A stretch of DNA of 64,000 nt from Planctomycetota bacterium (GTDB lineage Bacteria; Planctomycetota; Phycisphaerae; Phycisphaerales; UBA1924), in NCBI GenBank assembly GCA_963204725.1, contig CAUJHH010000012.1, forward strand, positions 1-64,000. The letters run 5' to 3'. The translations under genes were made by a program, and so were the position numbers. The stretch's first letter is position 1; each line of letters begins with the position of its first letter. The notes under the pieces were generated by a model, which had not been told where the DNA came from, made no database searches, and saw only the letters and a program-made list of their open reading frames with translations. Below, piece after piece: positions 46,123-60,838 of the stretch.

Positions 46123-46426
46123 AACGAGAATCCTGTCAAGGCCGGAGATGGATCGGGCCAGCCGCACATCATCATGACGACTCCGGCCGTCCGTTGTGAG
46201 ATTGCAAATCTCCTTTCCGCTCGATCCGCCCACCGGCAATTGCATTCTCGCTCGCGGTCAGGGTTCGATTCGGTGTGTATCATGCCCAGACCGCGTGACG
46301 CGGGGTTGCTCAATCAGAGCAACCAACGCTCGGCGGCGCACTGTTGAAACGGGCTTCGGCCCGCCCCGAGAATCCCGCCGCTCAGCGAGAGCACGATTGC
46401 GTCGCCGGCGCACAAGAGGAGGATCG
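46123..46426. other. Divergent control region between the ECF sigma gene and otsA
   Basis: No gene seen. It holds tandem hairpins CCGCG-TGA-CGCGG (46291-46303) and GGTTGCTC-AATCA-GAGCAACC (46304-46324), about 100 bases upstream of otsA. The minus strand has a good GGAAAGGAG site near 46215 without a matching start codon. Confidence 0.5.
46291..46324 (+). promoter_or_regulatory. Tandem hairpins in the otsA leader
   Basis: Two directly abutting perfect stems of five and eight base pairs (CCGCG/CGCGG and GGTTGCTC/GAGCAACC). They could be an RNA switch, a processing site or an operator; I cannot tell which. Confidence 0.35.
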
Positions 46427-47803
46427 ATGGGGACGCGCGGACGTCTCGTCGTGGTGGCAAATCGACTCCCGGTGCATCGTTCCGGGGGTTCCGACCGTTG
46501 GGAGATCTCCCCGGGCGGGCTTGTCACCGCACTCGAGCCCGTCCTGCGCGCCAGAGGCGGCGCCTGGGTCGGATGGTCCGGCACCCCAGGACGCGCCCCT
46601 CGCCCGTTCGTGCTCGATGGCATCGACATCCGCCCCGTCTCCATGAGCGACAACGAGCTCAAGCTCACCTACCACGGCATGTCCAACGCCACACTCTGGC
46701 CTCTCTATCACGACGCCATCCGCACGCCCGAGTTCTCAGGCGCCTGGTGGAGCGAGTATGTCCGTGTGAACCAGCGATTCGCGGAAAAGGCCGCGGCGTG
46801 CGCCAAGCCCGGCGACCTGGTCTGGATCCATGACTTCCATCTGCAACTCGTCCCCGCCATGCTCAGGGCCCTGCGCCCGGAACTTCGCATCGGGTTCTTC
46901 CTGCACATCCCCTTCCCGCCCGAGGAGCTCTTCGCCTGGCTCCCCTGGCGCCGAGAGATCCTCGAAGGAATGCTCGGTGCCGATGTCGTCGGATTCCAGA
47001 CCCGATCCGACGCGCGAAAGTTCGCGACCGCCGCCCGCCGCTTCGCAGGCACGCGCTCGAGCGGTTCCACGCTGCGCCACGGCGCGCGATGCATCATCGC
47101 CGACGCCTTCCCGATCTCGATCGATTTCAAGGCGTTCGACGCGCTCGGGCGTGATCCGATCGTGCGCCAGCGTGCCACGCTCATCCGCGAACGCCTGGAC
47201 CCCGCACGAAAGATCATCCTCTGCGTCGATCGGCTCGACTACACCAAGGGGATCGATCACCGGCTCCGCGTCTACGAGCGCATGCTCCGAGGGGGCGCTG
47301 TCAGCGCAGACGACTCCGTGCTCGTACAGGTCGCCGTGCCGACCCGAGACAAGGTCGCCGAGTACGCCACACAGCGCGCAACGGTTGAGGGGCTCGTCGG
47401 CGCGATCAACGGCGAGTTCACGCGCCTGGCACGCGTTCCCGTGCACTATTTCAGCAGATCGCTCCGCCATCGCGAGCTCGCCGCCTACTACCTCGCCGCG
47501 GACGCGATGCTCGTCACACCGCTCCGCGACGGCATGAATCTCGTCGCGAAGGAGTTTGTGGCGACGCGCTCCGACCTCGGCGGCGTTCTCGTTCTCAGCG
47601 AATTCGCGGGCGCGTCGCAGGAACTGCGCGGTGCGATCATGGTCAATCCGCGCGACGAGGACCGAACCGTCGAGGCCGTCGTCGGCGCGATCCGGATGAC
47701 CGACGCCGAGCGGCGCCGACGCATGTCACGCATGCGGTCGGCCGTCCGCCGACACGATGTGTTCAACTGGTCCGACACCTTTCTCGGAGCCCTCGCGCCA
47801 TGA
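46427..47803 (+). CDS. otsA: Trehalose-6-phosphate synthase (GT20)
   Basis: A 458-residue glycosyltransferase joining UDP-glucose (or ADP-glucose) and glucose 6-phosphate to trehalose 6-phosphate in the cytoplasm. Landmarks: LVVVANRLPV and SPGGLVTALEP at the start, VWIHDFHLQLVPAMLR, the donor-site CVDRLDYTKGI, and LRDGMNLVAKEFVA near the end. ATG 46427 has a clear AGAGGAGG site. The stop overlaps the start of the otsB-GH15 fusion (ATGA), so the two are co-translated. Confidence 0.96.
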   Translation: MGTRGRLVVVANRLPVHRSGGSDRWEISPGGLVTALEPVLRARGGAWVGWSGTPGRAPRPFVLDGIDIRPVSMSDNELKLTYHGMSNATLWPLYHDAIRTPEFSGAWWSEYVRVNQRFAEKAAACAKPGDLVWIHDFHLQLVPAMLRALRPELRIGFFLHIPFPPEELFAWLPWRREILEGMLGADVVGFQTRSDARKFATAARRFAGTRSSGSTLRHGARCIIADAFPISIDFKAFDALGRDPIVRQRATLIRERLDPARKIILCVDRLDYTKGIDHRLRVYERMLRGGAVSADDSVLVQVAVPTRDKVAEYATQRATVEGLVGAINGEFTRLARVPVHYFSRSLRHRELAAYYLAADAMLVTPLRDGMNLVAKEFVATRSDLGGVLVLSEFAGASQELRGAIMVNPRDEDRTVEAVVGAIRMTDAERRRRMSRMRSAVRRHDVFNWSDTFLGALAP

Positions 47804-50358
47804 GTCTGAGCGACAGTCTGTCCGATGCGCTGGGGCGGATCGCCTCGGCGCCCATCCTGCTGGTCGCCTCCGACTTCGACGGCACCATGGCCCCGATCGT
47901 TGCCCGCCCCGCCGACGCGAAGCCCGACGAACGGTCGGCACGCTCGCTCCGCGCCCTCGCATCGATGGACTCGACGCACGGCGCGATCGTCTCCGGCCGC
48001 GCCCTCGCTACCCTCCGCACGCTCATGCCCGAGAGAGGCGAGATCCACCTCGTCGGCAGCCACGGCGCAGAGATGAACGGCGATCCCTCGCTCTCCTCCG
48101 AGCAGACCGCGTCGCTCACGCTCGTTCGACAGAGCGCAGAGCGCCTCGCGTCCCAGTTCCCCGGCCTCCTCGTCGAGCACAAGCCCGCCGGCGTCGCGAT
48201 CCATTATCGACACGCCCCGCCCGACGCCCACGAGCAGGTGCTCGGCGCGATCGAGAGCATCAGCGCGTGCGCCCCCTGCGCAACGCTTAAGCATGGCCTC
48301 CTCGTTCGCGAGATCGTCGTCACACACGCCACCAAGGGCACGGCCATCGCCTGGCTCCGGCGCCGGACGGGCGCAACGGCAGTCGTCTTCATCGGCGACG
48401 ACACGACCGACGAGGACGCCTTCGGCACGCTCGATCCCCACGATCTCTCGATCAAAGTGGGTGAGGGCCAGACGCTCGCGACGCTTCGCATCGCCGACAC
48501 AGACGCCGTCGCCGATGCCCTCGAGGCCCTCGCCGAGGCCCGCCTCCGCTGGCTCGGCTCGCGGTCGCTCGTCCCGATCAACCACCACTCGATTCTCTCC
48601 GATCAGCGCACTATCGCCCTGGTCGAGCCAGAAGCGCGAATCTCCTGGCTCTGTGTGCCTCGCATCGACTCGCCGGCAATCTTCGCCTCCCTGCTCGGCG
48701 GCGATCGCGCCGGCTCCTTCGATGTCGCGCCGGAACAGCCCTCCGACGCCGCATCACAAGCCTACATCGGCGACACGTTTACGCTCCGGACGCACATCGG
48801 TGCCGTCGAAGTCATCGACTATCTCGACACGACCGGCGGCCGCCCGTTCCAGCGCGCCGGCCGCACCGATCTGATCCGCGTGGTCTCGGGCACGGGCCGC
48901 GCCGTCGTGCGTTTCGCTCCACGCCTCGACTTTGGCCGCATCGCCACCACGCTCCGAGTGCGCGAGGGAGGCATCGAAGTTGTCGGCTCGGTCGACCCAC
49001 TCGTCCTGCACGCCCCCGGCGTCGAATGGGAGCTCTCGCAGCACGGGCCGCACCAGACCGCAACGGCGATCCTCGATCTCGATCGCGGCCCAGTCACGCT
49101 CGAACTCCGCTCCGGAGCCGCAAGCCTCCGCGCAAGCACGGTCCCCGAGCCGAAACGACGCGAGGCCACGAACGAGTCATGGAGCAAGTGGACCGAGAAA
49201 CTCCGCATCCCCGCGCTCATGCCCGATCTGGTCAAACGCAGCGCGCTCGTCATCAAGTCCCTCTGCTACGGCCCCACCGGCGCGATCAGCGCCGCCGGCA
49301 CCACCAGCCTCCCCGAGACCCTCGGCGGCATCCGCAACTGGGACTACCGCTTCTGCTGGGTGCGCGACGCCGCGTGGTCCGCCTCCTCCCTCGTCAAGCT
49401 CGGCTCGACCGGCCACGCCATGAAGCTCCTCGACTGGCTGCTCGGCATCGTCGACGACCTCGATTGCCCCGAGCGGATCCGCCCCCTCTACACCGTCAGC
49501 GGCCACGACCTCGGCGCCGAAGCGGAGATCACCGACCTTGCGGGGTACGGCGACAGCCGCCCGGTCCGTGTCGGCAACGCCGCCAACCAACAGGTCCAGC
49601 TCGACGTCTTCGGCACGGTCGGCGACCTGATCGCCTCGCTCGCCGAGGCCGGCGCGCCGCTGACCCCCGAACACATGCGCCTGCTCGACGCGATGGTCGA
49701 GGCCGTAGCGCGGCGCTGGCACGAGCCCGACCACGGCATCTGGGAGATCCGCGACACACCTCGCCACCACGTGCCCAGCAAAGTCATGTGCTGGAACACG
49801 GTCAACCGCGCAATCGCCGCGCGCCAGATCGTCGACGGCGTCGAGCGCGAGAGCGACCTGGCCCTCCGAGCACGGATCCACGCAGACATCCTCGCCAACG
49901 GCTTCAGCCAGAAGCTCGGCGGCTTCTCCTCTGCGTACGAGTCCGACGAGCCGGACGCCGCGTGCCTGCTCGTCCCCCTCACCGGCTTCCTCCCACCGAG
50001 CGACCCGCGAATCGAAGGCACCATCCGTGCCGTCGAGCGCCACCTGCTCGACCGCGGCACTGTCTATCGCTACCTCTACGACGACGGGCTCCCCGGAATC
50101 GAGGGCGGCTTCAACATCTGCACCGGCTGGCTCGTCGAGTCCCTCGCGCTCACGGGCCGCGATGCCGAATCGCTCGACCTGCTCCGACACCTCGCCTCGC
50201 TCGCCGGTCCGACCGGCCTGCTCGCCGAGGAGCACGACCCGCGCACCGGGCGCGCACTCGGCAACTTCCCCCAGTGCTACTCGCACCTGGCCATCATCAA
50301 TGCCTGCTGCCGCTTGTCGAGCCTGCACGTGATCGACGGCCCCGCGCGGCCTGCCTGA
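47800..50358 (+). CDS. Fused trehalose-6-phosphate phosphatase / GH15-type glycoside hydrolase
   Basis: An 852-residue fusion. Residues about 1-245 form an OtsB HAD phosphatase: DFDGTMAPI (nucleophile Asp), [20 protein letters not shown]. The rest is a GH15 domain: [36 protein letters not shown] (substrate-binding) and [19 protein letters not shown] (catalytic region). OtsB makes trehalose; GH15 relatives include trehalases and glucoamylase-like enzymes, so the fusion may turn over the product or trim alpha-glucans. It overlaps otsA by four bases. Confidence 0.9.
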   Translation: MSLSDSLSDALGRIASAPILLVASDFDGTMAPIVARPADAKPDERSARSLRALASMDSTHGAIVSGRALATLRTLMPERGEIHLVGSHGAEMNGDPSLSSEQTASLTLVRQSAERLASQFPGLLVEHKPAGVAIHYRHAPPDAHEQVLGAIESISACAPCATLKHGLLVREIVVTHATKGTAIAWLRRRTGATAVVFIGDDTTDEDAFGTLDPHDLSIKVGEGQTLATLRIADTDAVADALEALAEARLRWLGSRSLVPINHHSILSDQRTIALVEPEARISWLCVPRIDSPAIFASLLGGDRAGSFDVAPEQPSDAASQAYIGDTFTLRTHIGAVEVIDYLDTTGGRPFQRAGRTDLIRVVSGTGRAVVRFAPRLDFGRIATTLRVREGGIEVVGSVDPLVLHAPGVEWELSQHGPHQTATAILDLDRGPVTLELRSGAASLRASTVPEPKRREATNESWSKWTEKLRIPALMPDLVKRSALVIKSLCYGPTGAISAAGTTSLPETLGGIRNWDYRFCWVRDAAWSASSLVKLGSTGHAMKLLDWLLGIVDDLDCPERIRPLYTVSGHDLGAEAEITDLAGYGDSRPVRVGNAANQQVQLDVFGTVGDLIASLAEAGAPLTPEHMRLLDAMVEAVARRWHEPDHGIWEIRDTPRHHVPSKVMCWNTVNRAIAARQIVDGVERESDLALRARIHADILANGFSQKLGGFSSAYESDEPDAACLLVPLTGFLPPSDPRIEGTIRAVERHLLDRGTVYRYLYDDGLPGIEGGFNICTGWLVESLALTGRDAESLDLLRHLASLAGPTGLLAEEHDPRTGRALGNFPQCYSHLAIINACCRLSSLHVIDGPARPA

Positions 50359-50522
50359 TCGGCACGCGTAAACCGAGGAATGTCGCGCTCGGAACGAGCC
50401 CGAATGTGGCCGCCACCCGGGGGGGCGTCTATTCTGTCCCAGTTTGCGCCGAGCGGGATCGGGCGGCCGCTTCGGCACCCTCACACAGACGCCTCCGCCG
50501 GGCGTGCGGGCACCCACGCACC

Positions 50523-54548
<4,026 letters not shown>

Positions 54549-54958
54549 AGATCACGAAAGTTCGTGCGCGCTCGCGCGGCCCGCTCGCGTCTCACTTCAG
54601 CGGCTCACCATCAAATGAGCACGGACGCCCGAGTAAGGCGTCCGCACCCACAGCGCTCACCTGGCTTGCGAAACACATGCACCGCCAGATGCGTCCTCAG
54701 ACGGTTCTCGCCGTTCAGCCGATCGCTCTCCGAAAAGAGAATCCGAACGGGGTCAATCAGACACGACGGAGCGACATCCCGGGCGCCTCAGCAGCCCGAT
54801 GCCCGACTCCAGTTTCTCAACGATCCTCGCGATGCCCGGCCATCGGTTCCGGGTGCCGCCCGTCGTGTCCGTCCTGACCATCCGGAATAGACACAACCCC
54901 CGCCGATCGGCGCGCCCACGCAAAGAAAAACTGCAATCCCCGCGCCGGGCCGCCGGTC
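54549..54958. other. Intergenic region after carB
   Basis: No gene supported over 410 bases. It holds the hairpin CGGACGCC-CGAGTAA-GGCGTCCG (54622-54644), an eight-base stem without a U tract that may end or pause carB transcription. Nothing else is recognisable. Confidence 0.5.
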
Positions 54959-55834
54959 TCACGCCTCGGGCTGCGCGCCGCCCACCTCGCCCCATTCGGC
55001 CCCGCTCCGCCAACCGGTCCCGCACTCGGAGCATTGGGCGACGCCAAGATCGCCCGAGAGGTCGTAGCCGCACTCGGCGCAGTGCGTCTCATACCACGGC
55101 GCGCGAACGACCCAAAGGCGTCTGAGATACAGGCGGCAGCCGATGAGCGCAATCGCCGCGCCGACCAGCCATGGCGCGCACAAGGCCATGATCCCAAGGA
55201 ACATCTCTCCATCGCCCACCACGAGCGCAGAGACCGCCGCACACGCCGCACACGCCATCGCGCCCAAGGCCGTTCCGGCCAGCAACCGAGTGGCGAGCCG
55301 GGTGTGTCGCTCCTCGCGCCTCTCTTGTGAAAGAAACCGGCGCACGCTGATCGTCCAGAACGTCAGCATCGCGATCATCGCGGCGAATCCCGTCCCGATC
55401 AGGCCGATGATCTGGGCGTTGGTTTCGACGAGGGCATACCCGATGAGGCTCAGACAGATCCACATCGGGAGAGAGCAGAAAGCGGTCGCGCCGAGCGCGC
55501 CCGAGCCGACAGGGAAGAAGTCTCGCAGCTTGCCGATCTCGCGTCTGCCCCCAAGGCAATCCGGGGCCGCTGCAAACGCCGACTGAAGGATCATGATCGC
55601 GCCCGCCCACACCGTCCCGCCGATGACGATGGAGACCGCGCCGTACACCGCCTCACGCCATCCTGCGAACACAACCACAACCGCTGCGGTCAGCAAAACA
55701 ACCCCCACCCACTGCAACAACCAATACGTCGCAATCGTCGCACCCTTGTGCGGGATGTGGTACGGGCGGCCATGGCTTATGGCGTGCGGCCTTCTGCCGG
55801 ACCGCTCTTCCACCCGCTCCCACACTCCGGGCAT
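54959..55834 (-). CDS. Membrane protein with C-terminal zinc ribbon (second of a tandem pair)
   Basis: Up to 291 residues; the true start is unclear because the earliest ATG (55834) lies inside the upstream gene and later candidates are TTG or GTG. About six transmembrane helices are predicted from hydrophobicity (for example [16 protein letters not shown] and [19 protein letters not shown]). The C-terminus is a four-Cys ribbon, [10 protein letters not shown] ... CSECGTGW, of the kind seen on many planctomycete proteins. It is paralogous to the upstream gene. Function is unknown. Confidence 0.72.
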   Translation of the reverse strand: MPGVWERVEERSGRRPHAISHGRPYHIPHKGATIATYWLLQWVGVVLLTAAVVVVFAGWREAVYGAVSIVIGGTVWAGAIMILQSAFAAAPDCLGGRREIGKLRDFFPVGSGALGATAFCSLPMWICLSLIGYALVETNAQIIGLIGTGFAAMIAMLTFWTISVRRFLSQERREERHTRLATRLLAGTALGAMACAACAAVSALVVGDGEMFLGIMALCAPWLVGAAIALIGCRLYLRRLWVVRAPWYETHCAECGYDLSGDLGVAQCSECGTGWRSGAEWGEVGGAQPEA

Positions 55835-56565
55835 CTGTCCGCATTCGGTGTGCCCCGCATGTCATAGCCGCAGATCTCGCAGTGCCCGCCGTACCACCGC
55901 TTGCGACGCTTGGCGAGGATCGGCAGGTAGATCGCCGGTCCGAGCGCGAACGCCCCCACCCCGCAGCAGATCACGAGCGCCCAGAACGTCCCCGCCCCGC
56001 AATAGCAATCGTGCTTCCGCCTGACCATCACATCCAGTGGCACGATCGCCACCACCTCAACGATCGACCCGGTGAAGAGCCGCGACGCGACGCGCCCGAG
56101 CATCGTCTCGCGCCGCTCATGCTTCGTGAACGCAACCAGCAGCGGCGTCGCAACCGCCCAAGCCAACCCCTGGATCACGAGAACGATCCAGAACATCGTG
56201 TTCCAGTCCACGATCTCCGGACCGTTGAGCAGCGTGGCATAGACCTCCGCCCCCGCCGCGCACATTGCGGTGAGCAGCGCGGCCCCCGCAAACCCCGCCG
56301 CACCCATCGTCAGCCACACCGATCGCCCCGTCCGCTTGAGCCCCGGCTTCCGCACCGGAAAGAGGAAGATCGCCTGCAACGCCGCCAGCCCCGCGCCGAC
56401 CGCGAGCGCAACCAGCAGAGGCTCGCGCTCCGACAGATACCCGAGTGGCTCGTCCCACGCCCCCAGCAACACCATCGGCAGCAACCACGCCACCAGCGTC
56501 TGGGCGATCCACATCAGCAGCATCAGCCGCCAACGGATGCTCATCCCGCGCATCGGTTCTTCCAT
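55777..56565 (-). CDS. Membrane protein with C-terminal zinc ribbon (first of a tandem pair)
   Basis: About 262 residues from ATG 56565 (in-frame ATGs at 56553 and 56544 are alternatives). Several transmembrane helices ([39 protein letters not shown]) are followed by a cytoplasmic four-Cys ribbon [10 protein letters not shown] ... CPECGSGW. Architecture and length match the downstream neighbour, so the pair arose by duplication. Function is unknown. Confidence 0.75.
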   Translation of the reverse strand: MEEPMRGMSIRWRLMLLMWIAQTLVAWLLPMVLLGAWDEPLGYLSEREPLLVALAVGAGLAALQAIFLFPVRKPGLKRTGRSVWLTMGAAGFAGAALLTAMCAAGAEVYATLLNGPEIVDWNTMFWIVLVIQGLAWAVATPLLVAFTKHERRETMLGRVASRLFTGSIVEVVAIVPLDVMVRRKHDCYCGAGTFWALVICCGVGAFALGPAIYLPILAKRRKRWYGGHCEICGYDMRGTPNADRCPECGSGWKSGPAEGRTP

Positions 56566-56667
56566 GGGTCCAAGCGTACCAGTCGCAACGGCCCATCGCT
56601 CCGGGCTTCCTCCCCATTCCCCACTGCCCATTGCCCCCTTCACCCCCCCACCCACTACCATGCCCCC

Positions 56668-58164
56668 ATGGCCAATCCGACGACCACTCCCGCCGCCTTC
56701 CAACGCTGCATCAACCCCGACTGCGCCGCCGAGTACCCCGTCGAGCGCGTCCTCGTCGCGTGCGAACGCTGCGGCGAGCTCCTCGACGTCGACTACGACT
56801 GGTCGAGCTTCGCGCATCGCGACTGGTCCTGGTTCGAACTCCGCTCCAGCACCCGTGGGCCGCGCGAGGCCGCCGGCACCGGCCTCACCGGTCAGGGACG
56901 CGCCACCGCATCCGCGCTCGACTTCTCCGGCGTCTGGCGCTTCCGCGATCTCCTCCCCTTCTGGCGACACGAATCCGAGATCGTCACCATCGGCGAGGGA
57001 CGCACCAACCTCCAGCGCGCCGACCAGATCGCACGCATCATCGGCCTCGACGACGGCTCCGCGACGCAGACCGGCGGCAACCTCTACCTCCAGTACGAGG
57101 GCTTCAACCCCTCCGGCTCCTTCAAAGACAACGGCATGACCGCCGCCTTCACCCACGCCCGCATGGTCAACGCCAAACGCGTCGCCTGCGCCTCCACCGG
57201 CAACACCTCCGCATCCCTCGCCGTCTACGGCGCGCTCAGCGGCATGAAGTGCTTCGTCTTCATCGGCGACGGCAAGATCGCCTACGGCAAGCTCTCCCAG
57301 GCCCTCGAATACGGCGCAACCACGCTCCAGGTCGCCGGCGACTTCGACGCCTGCCTCGCACGCGTCCGCCACATCGCCGAGAAGATGCCCGAAGCCGGCG
57401 TCTATCTCATGAACTCGGTCAACCCCTTCCGACTCGAAGGGCAGAAGGCGATCATGTATCGCGTGCTGGAGGGGCTCGACTGGCAGGTGCCGGACTGGAT
57501 CGTCGTCCCCGGAGGCAACCTCGGCAACTGCTCCGCCTTCGGCAAGGCCTTCATCGAGCTCGCTCGCCTCGGTCTCATCAAGAAGATCCCGCGCCTCGCA
57601 ATCATCAACGCCAAGGGCGCGAGCACGCTCGATCGCATCGTCAACGGGCTGGGCGTCCGGTGGAACGGCGGCCGGTACGACCGTGCGAAGGTCAAGGCCG
57701 AGTACGACCGCATGGACGCCGCCGGCGAGCGCGCCCACACCGTCGCGACGGCGATCGAGATCAACCGGCCCGTGAATCTGCCCAAGGCCCTTCGCGCGCT
57801 CGAGGCCATGAACGGCGTCGTCCGCGTCGTCGACGATCCCACAATCGTCGAGCACAAGGCGATGATCGGCCGCCACGGCTTCGGCTGCGAGCCCGCTTCC
57901 GCCGCGAGCGTCGCCGGCGCTCGCATGCTCATCGCCGAGGGCGTCATCAAGCCGAGCGAGACAGTGGTCTGCATCCTGACGGGGCACGTGCTCAAGGACC
58001 CGGATGTCACGGTCGAATACCACACGGGGATCTCGGCGAAAAAGTCCGGCGCGGAGGCATCCTCGAACGCGCCGCCGAGCAAGCCCACCGGCACGTACGC
58101 CAACCCGCCCATCAAAGTCGCCGACGACCTCGACGCGATCCTGAAGGCGATGGGGGCGGCTTAG
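56668..58164 (+). CDS. thrC: Threonine synthase
   Basis: A 498-residue PLP enzyme converting O-phosphohomoserine to threonine. A short N-terminal zinc-ribbon-like segment (CINPDC ... [12 protein letters not shown]) is typical of this subgroup. The PLP lysine lies in [11 protein letters not shown], and the phosphate-binding loop is [17 protein letters not shown]. The substrate-site [10 protein letters not shown] and C-terminal [12 protein letters not shown] also match. Divergent from the zinc-ribbon membrane genes. Confidence 0.95.
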   Translation: MANPTTTPAAFQRCINPDCAAEYPVERVLVACERCGELLDVDYDWSSFAHRDWSWFELRSSTRGPREAAGTGLTGQGRATASALDFSGVWRFRDLLPFWRHESEIVTIGEGRTNLQRADQIARIIGLDDGSATQTGGNLYLQYEGFNPSGSFKDNGMTAAFTHARMVNAKRVACASTGNTSASLAVYGALSGMKCFVFIGDGKIAYGKLSQALEYGATTLQVAGDFDACLARVRHIAEKMPEAGVYLMNSVNPFRLEGQKAIMYRVLEGLDWQVPDWIVVPGGNLGNCSAFGKAFIELARLGLIKKIPRLAIINAKGASTLDRIVNGLGVRWNGGRYDRAKVKAEYDRMDAAGERAHTVATAIEINRPVNLPKALRALEAMNGVVRVVDDPTIVEHKAMIGRHGFGCEPASAASVAGARMLIAEGVIKPSETVVCILTGHVLKDPDVTVEYHTGISAKKSGAEASSNAPPSKPTGTYANPPIKVADDLDAILKAMGAA

Positions 58165-58240
58165 CACATTCGATCCCGCCCCGTCCCCGGCGTGTACCCT
58201 GCACAATCGAGAGCCGGAAACACCAGTGGAGTCTGCGCGC

Positions 58241-59320
58241 ATGGCGGATCGCACGTTGCGGGTCGGGATCATCGGGCTCGGCTTCATGGGGCGCACGCAC
58301 GTGCGCGCGTACATGGCCGCCGCCGCCGACGGGCTCCCCTGCGAGGTCGTCGCCTGCTGCGCCACCCGCCCCGACGACTGGAAGGAACTGATCTCCGGTT
58401 CGAGCAGCATCGCGGGCAACATCGCGCAGGCCGGCTCGGAGAGCGCAACCCTCGATCCCGCCCGCGTCCGCTTCATGACCGATTGGCGCGACATCGCCCG
58501 CGACCCCGCCATCGACCTCGTCAGCGTCTGCACCCCCACCGACACGCACGCCCAGATCGCGATCGAGACGCTCCGCGCCGGCAAGCACACCCTGGTTGAA
58601 AAGCCCGTCGCCCTCTCGAGCGCAAAGGCCCGCGAACTCGCCGACGCCGCGCGCGACGCCGCCCGCAACAACACCCTCTGCATGCCCGCCCACTGCATGC
58701 GCTTCTGGAGCGGATGGGACTGGCTCAAGGACCGCGTCGAGGACCGCTCGCTCGGATCGCTCCGCGCACTCACGCTCCAGCGCATGGGCAGCCGCCCCGG
58801 ATGGTCTCGCGAGTATTACAACGACCCCGCGCGTTGCGGCGGCGCGCTCTTCGACCTCCACATCCACGACGCCGACATCGTCCTTTGGCTCCTCGGGGCC
58901 CCCGACTCGGTCTCAAGCGCGGGCCACGTCGACCACATCGTCACCCGATACCGCTACGACGCCCCCGACGCGCCCGCCATCGTCGTCGCCGAGGGCGCGT
59001 GGGTCGCCGACGGATTCCCCTTCCGCATGCGATACACCGCCGAGTTCGAGAACGCCGTCGCCGACTGGGACCTGGCCCGCCCCGAGCCCCTCGAACTCAG
59101 CCGCGATCGAGAGACCCGATCCCTCGCGCTCCCGCCCGTGCCCGGATACGACGGCGAGATCCGCCACTTCGTCTCCCACGTCGCCTCCCATCCCGGAGCC
59201 CCGGGCACTCCCCCCCTCCGTGTCACGCCCGACGACGCCGTGCGGGTCTGCCGCCTGCTCGAACTCGAACTGGAGAGCGCACGCACCGGCCGCCCGGTGC
59301 ACGTGGTCCTTCGCCCATAA
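58241..59320 (+). CDS. Gfo/Idh/MocA-family oxidoreductase
   Basis: A 359-residue NAD(P)-dependent dehydrogenase. Rossmann motif GIIGLGFMGRTHVRAY at residues about 9-24; the catalytic region has VSVCTPTDTHAQIAIETLRAG followed by VEKPVAL (conserved EKP) and, later, GGALFDLHIHDADIVLWLLG. Substrate is a sugar or cyclitol of unknown identity. ATG 58241 has GGAG nine bases upstream; a GTG at 58226 is also in frame. Confidence 0.9.
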   Translation: MADRTLRVGIIGLGFMGRTHVRAYMAAAADGLPCEVVACCATRPDDWKELISGSSSIAGNIAQAGSESATLDPARVRFMTDWRDIARDPAIDLVSVCTPTDTHAQIAIETLRAGKHTLVEKPVALSSAKARELADAARDAARNNTLCMPAHCMRFWSGWDWLKDRVEDRSLGSLRALTLQRMGSRPGWSREYYNDPARCGGALFDLHIHDADIVLWLLGAPDSVSSAGHVDHIVTRYRYDAPDAPAIVVAEGAWVADGFPFRMRYTAEFENAVADWDLARPEPLELSRDRETRSLALPPVPGYDGEIRHFVSHVASHPGAPGTPPLRVTPDDAVRVCRLLELELESARTGRPVHVVLRP

Positions 59321-59374
59321 CATCAACTCCCGTCCGCACCGCGCCGCCCACACGCACCACACCCCGGAGGTCCC

Positions 59375-60820
59375 GTGCTCTTCAGACTCATCTACGACGA
59401 GAAGCTGGCGCAGGGCGCCTACCTGATCGGCTGCCAGCGCACCGGCGAAGCCATCATCATCGATCCCGAGCGCGACGTCGACCGCTACACATCGATCGCC
59501 CGCAGAGAGGGCGTGCGAATCGTCGCCGCCGCCGACACCCACATCCACGCCGACTACCTCTCCGGCCTCCGCGAACTCGGTGAGCAGGGCGTCAAGCTCT
59601 ATGTCTCCGGCATGGGCGCGCCCGATTGGAACTATCGCTGGCTCGACAAGAAGTCCGGCGGCGGCTGGTACGACCACGTCGAACTCCACGACGGCAACAC
59701 GTTCAAAGTCGGCAACATCCAGTTCACCGCGATCCACACCCCCGGCCACACCCCCGAGCACATCTGCTTTCTCGTCACCGATCTCGGTGGCGGCGCATCC
59801 GAGCCGATGGGCATCGCCACCGGCGATTTCGTCTTCGTCGGAGACGTCGGGCGTCCGGATCTGCTCGAGTCCGCCGCAGGGCACGTCGGCATGGCCGCGA
59901 CCTCCGCGAAGCAGCTCCACAAGAGCATCTCCAGATTCCTCGACCTCCCCGACTACCTGCAGGTCTGGCCCGCGCACGGCTCCGGCTCCGCGTGCGGCAA
60001 GGCCCTCGGCGCCGTCCCGCAGTCCACCGTCGGTTACGAGCGCCGCTTCAACCCCGCGCTCCTCGCCGCCTCAAGCGAGGCCGCCTTCGCCGACTATGTC
60101 CTCTCCAACCAACCCGATCCGCCCACCTACTTCGCACGCATGAAGCAAGAGAATCGCGACGGCCCGGCCATCCTCGGCTCGCTCCCGCGCCCCGCGAAGC
60201 TCGACGCCAAGGCGATCGGCGCACTCGACACCCAGAAGGTCGCCCTCGTCGATACCCGCTCGTGGGACCAGTTCGCGACAGGACACATCAAGGGCTCCCT
60301 CTCGCTCCTCCTGAACAACCAGTTCCCAACCGAGGCCGGCTCGCTCATCGATCCCGCCGAAGAGGTCGTCCTCATCATCGAGCAGCCCCGCCTCGAAGAA
60401 GCCACCCGCGAACTCGTCCGCGTCGGCATCGACCGCGTCGTCGGGTGGTTCCCGCCGGAGTCGGTCGTCGAGGCCGCGGCCTCCGGCGTCTCCCTCCAGC
60501 AGATCGACGAGATCAGCGCGGCCGACGCCAAGGAACGCCTCGCTGCCGGAAAGACCTTCGTCCTCGACGTGCGAAAGCGCTCCGAGCACGACGAGGCGCA
60601 CGTCGGCACCCACCCCGCGGGCATCCAGAACGTGTCGCACACACGCCTCGCCACCGCCCTTGACGACATCCCGAAAGACGCCGACATCCTCGTCCACTGC
60701 AAGGGCGGCGTCCGCTCCGCCCGCGCCTGCGCCTATCTCCAGCGAAAGGGCTACAAGGTCACCAACCTCCTCGGCGGCTTCATGGCCTGGGAGAAGGCGG
60801 GAGGCGCGGTCGAGCGCTGA
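59375..60820 (+). CDS. MBL-fold hydrolase with two rhodanese domains
   Basis: A 481-residue protein from GTG 59375 (GGAGGT just upstream). The N-terminal metallo-beta-lactamase domain has THIHADYLSG as its metal motif, with Tyr after Asp as in related bacterial proteins, plus HTPGHTPEHICF and GDFVFVGDVGRPDL. A first rhodanese domain (about 265-370) lacks a catalytic Cys. The second (about 380-478) has VHCKGGVRSARACAYL with the expected Cys. Relatives are persulfide dioxygenase or sulfurtransferase-like. It sits 18 bases before a TauE/SafE exporter. Confidence 0.93.
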   Translation: MLFRLIYDEKLAQGAYLIGCQRTGEAIIIDPERDVDRYTSIARREGVRIVAAADTHIHADYLSGLRELGEQGVKLYVSGMGAPDWNYRWLDKKSGGGWYDHVELHDGNTFKVGNIQFTAIHTPGHTPEHICFLVTDLGGGASEPMGIATGDFVFVGDVGRPDLLESAAGHVGMAATSAKQLHKSISRFLDLPDYLQVWPAHGSGSACGKALGAVPQSTVGYERRFNPALLAASSEAAFADYVLSNQPDPPTYFARMKQENRDGPAILGSLPRPAKLDAKAIGALDTQKVALVDTRSWDQFATGHIKGSLSLLLNNQFPTEAGSLIDPAEEVVLIIEQPRLEEATRELVRVGIDRVVGWFPPESVVEAAASGVSLQQIDEISAADAKERLAAGKTFVLDVRKRSEHDEAHVGTHPAGIQNVSHTRLATALDDIPKDADILVHCKGGVRSARACAYLQRKGYKVTNLLGGFMAWEKAGGAVER

Positions 60821-60838
60821 CGCGCCGACGCACACCCC

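Noticed and set aside
49026-50522. A long plus-strand frame that joins the front of carB and would make a protein of about 1840 residues
   Set aside because: Its first 500 codons are the shadow of the otsB-GH15 gene read in another frame (Arg/Pro-rich). CarB's own start at 50523 begins with [17 protein letters not shown].
54622-54644. Strong rho-independent terminator after carB
   Set aside because: The eight-base stem is good but no U tract follows, so I only mention it within the intergenic entry.
56566-58785. Minus-strand frame continuing from the zinc-ribbon protein for over 700 codons
   Set aside because: It is antisense to threonine synthase and the Gfo/Idh/MocA gene, and its composition is that of a shadow frame.
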